Below are positions 42,369 to 47,627 of a DNA stretch of 47,627 nucleotides, in pieces. The notes beneath the pieces were generated by a model that worked only from the letters and a program-made list of their open reading frames with translations, did not search any database and was not told the origin of the DNA. The translations under genes and the position numbers were made by a program. The stretch comes from a bacterium HR30 (GTDB lineage: Bacteria; Desulfobacterota; Binatia; HRBIN30). The stretch is from NCBI GenBank assembly GCA_002898795.1, contig BEIG01000013.1, positions 1 to 47,627 of the forward strand, read 5' to 3'. The stretch's first letter is position 1. The number at the start of each line of letters is the position of its first letter.

Positions 42369-42749
42369 CTACGAGCCCCTCGGGCAGCCGCCATACCAGT
42401 TTGTGCGTGCCCTGGGGCTATTCGTGAACTTCAAGTAACCGCGAAGCTGCGGCCGGCTAGCCCTTCCCCACAAGCGTCCCGCCTCTGCGCCATCTGCCTT
42501 TGTCAGCACTCCAGAAACCACACCGTTTGGGTTCACGGTCAACATCAATCTCCCCAAACGCAACGCTGGCTCGCCTGTCACCGCGAAACGTCCTTCTAGA
42601 GTGCAGGGTCCCCGCTGCTCGATGTCCCAGTACACCCAGCGACCCCGGGGATCGAAGACCTTGGGACTGCCCTCGCGCGGAGCAAGGCGCATGGTTTCGG
42701 AATCGTATCCCGAGCCCAACGGAGCCGACTCTCCATACAGCGCCGCCCC
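42369..42749 (-). pseudogene. Fragmentary coding region, C-terminal part of a possible lipoprotein
   Basis: The frame is open from just after a TGA (42752-42750) to TAG (42371-42369). Its content looks like real protein: LYGESAPLGSGYDSETM, FDPRGRWVYWDIEQRGPC, RLMLTVNPNGVVSGVL. No start codon with a ribosome-binding site precedes it. In the next frame upstream (about 42810-42745) there is a lipoprotein-like stretch (KPKGWRSIYAAIALGGACGD), so the intact gene may have begun there and been broken by one or two indels near the G-runs. It lies just upstream of the frameshifted PsbP-like gene, in the same direction. Could alternatively be chance reading upstream of a short real gene from TTG 42719. 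Confidence 0.42.
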
Positions 42750-42839
42750 TCAGCGCACTCTGGTCATCACCGCATGCACCACCCAAGGCGATGGCAGCGT
42801 AGATCGAGCGCCACCCTTTGGGCTTCCCTGCTCCGACAT

Positions 42840-43316
42840 GCCCAACACAACAGGGCGGTAGCTCCCTATCTCTGCTCAGCCGCAATCGGGACGAGAGACT
42901 TCCAGAGCGCAATTGGCAATCCGCAAGTCGATACCCAATGCCTGGGAAGAGAGACAGCCAACATCCATTCCTCGTCGCCCGCCGGTGGCTGTTTTAGGTC
43001 GCCCTGCAACGAAGCCGGAGGCGGTCAGTGGTGCCGAGCAAAGGGGAGTGCCCTGCCCGCCGGATCCTTATTCACTGCCGGCCCTTTCTCTCGTGACGGT
43101 GTTGCCGCGTGCAAGGCTCCGCGGCATGCGTATCTGCCGGCAGTGGCGTTCAGCGCAACTCGAATCGTGGTTAGGGCCAGCGGCGAGCCAGCTCGCAGCT
43201 CACCAGGCATTCGGCAGGGGCTCGGATGGCCCCGTTTTCCCGTTCCTTGAACGCGTGCTGGCCCTATGGTACCGGGTGGGGGTTTCCCCAATTCCTTTGG
43301 AAAAGGAGGCACGTCT
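42840..43316. other. Intergenic region upstream of etfB
   Basis: About 480 bases between the damaged gene and etfB, expected to hold the etf promoter. One 7-bp stem TGCCGCG (43103-43109) / CGCGGCA (43120-43126) is visible. Open frames across it on both strands show no domain. Nothing else supported. Confidence 0.45.
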
Positions 43317-44111
43317 GTGAAGATTCTGGTTACCGTCAAGCGGGTGCCGGATCCCAACGCCACCATTCGGGTGAAGCCGGACGGCACGGGCATCGTTACG
43401 GACAACTTGAAGTACGTGGTCAACCCATTCGACGAGATCGCCATTGAAGAAGCGCTCCGCATCAAAGAAAAAGGCGGTGGTGCGGAAGTGGTTTTGGTCA
43501 GCATCGGGGCCAAGGTGGCGCAGGAGCAGTTGCGTACGGGGCTCGCCATGGGTGCAGACCGCGCCATCCTGGTGGTAGCGGAGCAGGATTTAGATCCACT
43601 GGGTGTGGCCCGCATACTTCAGAAGATCGTCGAGCAGGAAAAGCCTGATCTCGTCCTCATGGGTAAACAAGCCATCGATGACGACGCCAACCAAACCGGT
43701 CAAATGCTGGCTGCGCTACTGCAATGGCCTCAGGCAACGTTTGCCTCGAAAAAAGAAAGCCTCGAATCCGAGGCGGAAAAAAATGGCTTGCCGGGCATTC
43801 AGATGGCCAACGGAAAGGCGCAGGTAGTCAGGGAAGTCGACGGCGGTCTCGAGACAATCGAAGTGCCACTGCCAGCGGTCGTCACGGTCGACTTGCGCCT
43901 CAACATCCCGCGCTACGCCTCGCTGCCGGGAATCATGAAGGCACGGAAGAAGGAACTGAAAGAAATTCCCGTGGCGGAGTTGGGGATCGACGTTACTCCG
44001 AAACTCCGTGTGCTACGGCTCGAACCGCCACCGAAGCGGAAGGCGGGTCGGAAGGTAAGTTCCGTCCAGGAACTCGTGCACCTGTTGCACACCGAGGCAA
44101 AGGTGATCTGA
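43317..44111 (+). CDS. etfB: Electron transfer flavoprotein beta subunit
   Basis: 264 residues from GTG 43317, chosen because AAGGAGG is about eight bases upstream and the family starts with [13 protein letters not shown]. EtfB features: [64 protein letters not shown] (the AMP-site/recognition region), and the basic C-terminal tail. With EtfA it takes electrons from acyl-CoA and other dehydrogenases. No sign of the second FAD-binding features of bifurcating ETFs was checked in detail. Gap to etfA: 27 bases. Confidence 0.97.
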   Translation: MKILVTVKRVPDPNATIRVKPDGTGIVTDNLKYVVNPFDEIAIEEALRIKEKGGGAEVVLVSIGAKVAQEQLRTGLAMGADRAILVVAEQDLDPLGVARILQKIVEQEKPDLVLMGKQAIDDDANQTGQMLAALLQWPQATFASKKESLESEAEKNGLPGIQMANGKAQVVREVDGGLETIEVPLPAVVTVDLRLNIPRYASLPGIMKARKKELKEIPVAELGIDVTPKLRVLRLEPPPKRKAGRKVSSVQELVHLLHTEAKVI

Positions 44112-44138
44112 AATCTTCGTCTTAGGGAGAGGGCATTC

Positions 44139-45113
44139 ATGGGTAACGTACTGGTTTTTGCGGAGCATCACGGGGGCAAGTTGGTAAAGCCAACGTTCGT
44201 GGCCATTCAAGCGGGCAAGACCCTGGCGGCAAAGTCTGGCGGGCAGTGCCATGCGGTCATTTTGGGCAAGGCCATCGACGCGTTGGCCGCGGAACTTGCG
44301 GAGTACGGCGTGCAGCAAGTTTACGCCTTGGAACACGACGCCTTCGAGCACTACACGGCCGATGCCCATGCGGCAGCGCTGGCGCAACTCGTGCGGGACA
44401 AAGCCGTCGAAACCCTGCTGGCAACTTCGACCGCGGTCGGCAAGGACCTGCTGCCGCGGGTAGCTGGTCTTCTGGGTGTGGGAATGGCCAGCGATGTGCT
44501 GGCGTTTAACGACGACGGCACCATGACCCGACCCATGTACGCTGGCAACGCGGTGGCCACGGTTCGCCTCGAAAGCACGCCGCGGGTCATTAGCGTGCGC
44601 TCCACGGCTTTCGATGCGGCAAGCAAGGATGCCCAGAAAGCCCCGGTGGAAAAGATTCCCGTAAACTTGGACCCCGCCTCGCAGCGGATGAAATTTGTCG
44701 AATTCAGCGAAACGAAGTCCGACCGGCCCGTACTCACCGAGGCCAGAATTGTGGTGTCTGGTGGAAGGGCGCTGAAATCCGGCGAAAACTTCAAGACGAT
44801 TCTCGAACCGCTGTGCGACGTCCTTGGCGCGGCCATGGGTGCCAGCCGGGCGGCCGTCGATGCTGGTTTTGTTCCCAACGATCTTCAGGTCGGCCAAACT
44901 GGAAAGGTTGTCGCCCCCGATTTGTATATCGCTGTCGGCATTTCCGGGGCGATCCAACATCTAGCGGGAATGAAGGATTCGAAAGTCATCGTAGCCATCA
45001 ACAAGGACGAGGAGGCGCCGATTTTCCAAGTTGCCGACTATGGTCTCGTGGCCGACTTGTTCAAGGCCGTGCCCGAACTCACGGAGGAAATCAAAAAGCT
45101 CAAAGCTTCGTAA
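44139..45113 (+). CDS. etfA: Electron transfer flavoprotein alpha subunit
   Basis: 324 residues, ATG 44139 with GGGAG about ten bases upstream. The C-terminal FAD-binding domain is clear: [71 protein letters not shown] (given here as landmarks: [20 protein letters not shown]), and [16 protein letters not shown]. It forms the heterodimer with EtfB and feeds the converging membrane Fe-S oxidoreductase. A hairpin terminator follows at 45142-45180. Confidence 0.97.
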   Translation: MGNVLVFAEHHGGKLVKPTFVAIQAGKTLAAKSGGQCHAVILGKAIDALAAELAEYGVQQVYALEHDAFEHYTADAHAAALAQLVRDKAVETLLATSTAVGKDLLPRVAGLLGVGMASDVLAFNDDGTMTRPMYAGNAVATVRLESTPRVISVRSTAFDAASKDAQKAPVEKIPVNLDPASQRMKFVEFSETKSDRPVLTEARIVVSGGRALKSGENFKTILEPLCDVLGAAMGASRAAVDAGFVPNDLQVGQTGKVVAPDLYIAVGISGAIQHLAGMKDSKVIVAINKDEEAPIFQVADYGLVADLFKAVPELTEEIKKLKAS

Positions 45114-45141
45114 GCCCAAGCCTCCTTCTTGTGACCCAGGG

Positions 45142-45186
45142 AAAGAGGGTCGGCCCGTTCGAGGTCCGACCCTCTTTTCCGTTTTG
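45142..45186 (+). terminator. Intrinsic terminator after etfA
   Basis: AAAGAGGGTCGG (45142-45153) pairs exactly with CCGACCCTCTTT (45166-45177), a 12-bp stem with a 12-base loop, then TTCCGTTTTG. It lies between converging etfA and the Fe-S oxidoreductase and may work both ways because the minus strand also ends in an A/T-rich stem base. Confidence 0.68.
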
Positions 45187-45291
45187 ACCCTCGGCGCAAC
45201 CCGAGCGAGCGTTTCCCTCGCAACTGCGTCGTCGGATTCCAATGCTCAGGCGAACTGCGACCCGGATCACATGCCCGACCGGGCGAGACGC

Positions 45292-47388
45292 TCAACCTGC
45301 CTGGGTGTGCTCCATCCGCTCGGCAACAATCTCCATCACGTCGAGGGCTTGCACCCGTTCTTCCAAGTTCTTCGACTTAATGCCGTCGTCGATCATGGTC
45401 ATGCAAAATGGGCAAGCCACGGCCACAGCGTCGGGCTGAGTTTCCAGCAACTGCTCCACCCGCCGCAGATTCACGCGCTTATCGGGATCCTCTTCCATCC
45501 ACATTCGGCCGCCTCCTGCGCCGCAGCACATACCAAAACGCCGCGACCGCACCGGTTCCTTGAGCTGCAAGCCCGGGATGCTTTGCAGGATTTGCCGGGG
45601 AGCCTCGTAAACGTCGTTGTAGCGGCCGAGGTAACACGAATCGTGGTAGGTTACCGTGCGTGCGCCGTCGGGGCCGAACCGAATTCGCCCGTGAGCAATC
45701 AGGCGTTGGACAAACTCGGTTGCGTGATACACCTCGTAGTTTCCACCGAACTGAGGATATTCGTTCTTGAGCGTATTGAAGCAGTGAGGGCAGTTCGTGA
45801 TGATTTTTTTCACGCCATAGCCGTTGAGGACCTCCACGTTCATTTGCGCCATGGACTGAAAGAGGTACTCATTGCCAATCCGACGGGCGGTTTCTCCGTT
45901 GCACAGCTCTTCCTTGCCGAGGATGGCAAAGTCCACACCCGCTTGCTTGAGGATCTTGGCGACCGCTTGGGTTGTCCGTTTCGCACGATCGTCAAACGCG
46001 CCGGCACAGCCAACGTAGTATAAGTACTCGGCATCCGGTTTCTCCGCCATCGTGGGAATGCCGAGACCCTGGGCCCAAGCATCGCGCTGACTTGCGTCCA
46101 CCCCCCACGGATTGCTTTGCGTTTCCATAGCTTTGAACGTGCGGGTGAGCTCGCTCGGAAAGCGCGCTTCCTCCTGCACCAGATGGCGCCGCATGTCCAC
46201 GATTTTGTCCACGTACTCAATGAGCACGGGGCACGCCTCCTCGCAGGCACGGCATGTCGTACAGGCCCACAGCACCTCGTCCAGGATCAACCGTTCCCCA
46301 ACGATATTCTCGCCGACGTTCGAGGCTTCGCTTTGTGTTGCAGCTCCGGTGGCAGCGTTGGGTAAAGCCAACATGGCGTCTTCGTGCTCGTACAGGTAGT
46401 CGCGCAAGTTCAGGAGCAGTTGCCGGGGAGCCAGCAGCTTGCCGCTTTGCGTGGCCGGGCAGTGCGAGGAGCAGCGGCCGCACTCCGTACAGGAGTACAT
46501 GTCGAGCACTTGTTTCCAGGTGAAGTGATTGATGAACGACGATCCGAAGCGCGTGGCGTTCTCCAAGTCCTGTTTCGAAAGAGCCCCCTTCGGCTCCGTC
46601 TTCAGGAAGAAAACGTTGGGCAGGGAGGTGATGATGTGAAAGTGCTTGGAGAGCGGGAGCAGGTTCAAAAACACCAAGATAATGGTGTTGTGCAGCCACC
46701 AACCCAAGTCGCTGAAAAACTTGGCACCCTCGGTACCGAACCACGCGGCCAGGGCATGACCCACCATGCTACTGAATGGCTGCCATGCGGCCTCCTGTTG
46801 CACGTCGGGATGGCTCGCAGCGTAGATCATGCGGCCGCCATCGTACAGCTTGCCGCCGATCATGATGCCACCGATGAAGCAAAGGATCACGTAGGCTTCC
46901 CAGTGCGACTGCTTCGCCAGCCGCTCTTCTGCCGGCAAGAATCCGTATAATCTTTTGGGGTGGGTAATGGCCCAGCGAGTGAGCAGGGCAATGATGCAAA
47001 CCAACACCACCACTTCCATGATGTCCTTGAGCAAAAAGTAGGGCCCGCCCAACAACCCAGGGCTGAACAACGGCACGTAAAAATGCTCGGAGTAAGCGCG
47101 GCCGAACATGGTCAGCACCTGGATTGCGAGAATCATAAAGCCCCAGAACACGAAGAAATGCAGCCATCCGGCTTTCCACTCGCTAATGGGGGACCCTGGC
47201 GGAGGGTCGGGAACGATAAACTTCCGTTGCCCGAATGCGTACACGAGAACGGCCTTGATCCGTTGGGGAATATGGTCAAAGCGGTAATCTGGTTGGGACT
47301 TGAGCAAGATCATCACTCGCCGGTACAAGGTCCGACCAAACCATCCTAAGGCAACGAGCAACATGACGCTGAAAATCAGCGCGGCCAT
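45292..47388 (-). CDS. Membrane-bound ETF:(mena)quinone oxidoreductase-type Fe-S protein (EMO; HdrD/GlpC-like)
   Basis: 698 residues from ATG 47388, with GGAGG six bases upstream. N-terminal half: about six membrane helices of NarI-like cytochrome b type. Then two 4Fe-4S motifs, Cys300-303-306-310 (CTECGRCSSHCP) and Cys376-379-382-386 (CTTCRACEEACP), and two CCG domains typical of HdrD/GlpC (YVGCAGAF...TNCPHC and HDSCYLGRYN...GMCCGAGGGRMW...ACPFC). This is the layout of the ETF:menaquinone oxidoreductases used with EtfAB in beta-oxidation and aromatic degradation by deltaproteobacteria. It faces etfBA, converging. It should pass electrons from ETF through the Fe-S centres and haem to the quinone pool. 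Confidence 0.9.
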   Translation of the reverse strand: MAALIFSVMLLVALGWFGRTLYRRVMILLKSQPDYRFDHIPQRIKAVLVYAFGQRKFIVPDPPPGSPISEWKAGWLHFFVFWGFMILAIQVLTMFGRAYSEHFYVPLFSPGLLGGPYFLLKDIMEVVVLVCIIALLTRWAITHPKRLYGFLPAEERLAKQSHWEAYVILCFIGGIMIGGKLYDGGRMIYAASHPDVQQEAAWQPFSSMVGHALAAWFGTEGAKFFSDLGWWLHNTIILVFLNLLPLSKHFHIITSLPNVFFLKTEPKGALSKQDLENATRFGSSFINHFTWKQVLDMYSCTECGRCSSHCPATQSGKLLAPRQLLLNLRDYLYEHEDAMLALPNAATGAATQSEASNVGENIVGERLILDEVLWACTTCRACEEACPVLIEYVDKIVDMRRHLVQEEARFPSELTRTFKAMETQSNPWGVDASQRDAWAQGLGIPTMAEKPDAEYLYYVGCAGAFDDRAKRTTQAVAKILKQAGVDFAILGKEELCNGETARRIGNEYLFQSMAQMNVEVLNGYGVKKIITNCPHCFNTLKNEYPQFGGNYEVYHATEFVQRLIAHGRIRFGPDGARTVTYHDSCYLGRYNDVYEAPRQILQSIPGLQLKEPVRSRRFGMCCGAGGGRMWMEEDPDKRVNLRRVEQLLETQPDAVAVACPFCMTMIDDGIKSKNLEERVQALDVMEIVAERMEHTQAG

Positions 47389-47399
47389 GCACAACCTCC

Positions 47400-47627
47400 A
47401 TGGAGAGAAAAAAAGTGGGAAACGGGCGGAGTCCTAAGATAAAGGCATTGCGAACACAAGGTGGCGTCCGCCGGACATCCTGTTGGGTTTTGCTGCTGGC
47501 AGTGGTCTCGCTGCTGACGGCCACCGGTGTTGCATGCCAGGAGCAGCCCAAAGTGCTGATCGAAACCGCGCAAGGAACCGTCACCGTCCCCGTCGAGGTC
47601 GCTAACACCCCGGAAACGCGAACGCGC
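47400..47627 (+). CDS. DUF192-family lipoprotein, N-terminal part (truncated by window)
   Basis: The frame starts at ATG 47400 and runs open to the window end (76 codons). A GTG at 47415 with GGAG at 47402-47405 is an alternative start. A basic head (KIKALRTQGGVRR) is followed by WVLLLAVVSLLTATGVAC, with a lipobox ending in Cys, so a lipoprotein processed by LspA. The mature part opens VLIETAQGTVTVPVEVANTP, ETRTR, which is the start of the DUF192 domain (usually continuing GLM-R). Periplasmic or outer-membrane-anchored, function unknown in the family. Its start is only 11 bases from that of the divergent Fe-S oxidoreductase. Confidence 0.78.
   Translation, partial: MERKKVGNGRSPKIKALRTQGGVRRTSCWVLLLAVVSLLTATGVACQEQPKVLIETAQGTVTVPVEVANTPETRTR

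Noticed and set aside
42750-42752. In-frame TGA as a selenocysteine codon
   Set aside because: No catalytic context, no visible SECIS-like stem just downstream, and the codons before it do not look like protein; indels explain it better.
44013-44960. Long minus-strand open frame (315 codons) opposite etfA
   Set aside because: It is the mirror of a high-GC conserved gene; no domain, no ribosome-binding site, and etfA is unmistakable.
1-47627. tRNA, rRNA, CRISPR, insertion sequences or prophage genes
   Set aside because: None recognised by eye on either strand; a tRNA/covariance scan would be decisive.

Overview
The window looks like a high-GC Gram-negative chromosome segment of deltaproteobacterial grade (Myxococcota, Desulfobacterota or Binatota-like). 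Reasons: an ileS-lspA pair, an AmgK/MurU-type peptidoglycan recycling pair, several lipoproteins, myxobacterial-style signalling proteins (a Ser/Thr kinase fused to a STAND ATPase beside an NtrC-type activator), and CoA catabolism feeding an ETF-quinone route. The exact phylum is inference. I see no rRNA, tRNA, insertion sequence, phage gene or CRISPR array. Most genes sit in short operons with good Shine-Dalgarno sequences.

Layout. 0-2 kb: 3' end of glnA with a strong terminator, then an aldehyde dehydrogenase. 2.5-9.3 kb: lspA and ileS (minus), then sugar kinase (amgK-like), nucleotidyltransferase (murU-like) and a patatin phospholipase (plus). 9.6-11.2 kb: a 43-aa membrane protein, a PH-like protein and a secreted protein on the minus strand. 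11.2-16.9 kb: thiolase, M48 protease with TPRs, a coupled 70-aa protein, trmJ, a HAD-like protein and a class III CoA-transferase (minus). 17.0-22.4 kb: universal stress protein, a mostly empty 0.9 kb gap with one possible tiny lipoprotein, a thiamine-binding-type protein, an SDR, a GT39 glycosyltransferase and alanine dehydrogenase. 22.97-28.3 kb: folD-gcvT-gcvH-gcvPA-gcvPB, one-carbon and glycine cleavage in one operon.

28.4-38.7 kb is the accessory and least familiar part. It holds a secreted subtilisin, two unrecognised cytoplasmic proteins, a 1242-aa kinase-STAND protein translationally coupled to an NtrC-like regulator whose sigma54-contact loop is GAHSTA instead of GAFTGA, and a secreted 12-cysteine protein made of two copies of a twin CX3C module. 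The last has a sigma54-like promoter in front and a strong terminator behind. I regard this block as the best candidate for an undescribed system, but joint function is inferred only from proximity.

38.7-47.6 kb: an FDH-type formyltransferase, a dienelactone hydrolase divergent from an IclR regulator across a 10-bp-arm inverted repeat, two damaged exported-protein genes (one with a clean single-base frameshift in a G6 run), etfB-etfA, a membrane Fe-S ETF:quinone oxidoreductase, and the 5' end of a DUF192 lipoprotein gene. Thiolase, CoA-transferase, EtfAB and the Fe-S oxidoreductase fit an organism that oxidises acyl-CoA compounds and passes electrons to quinone.
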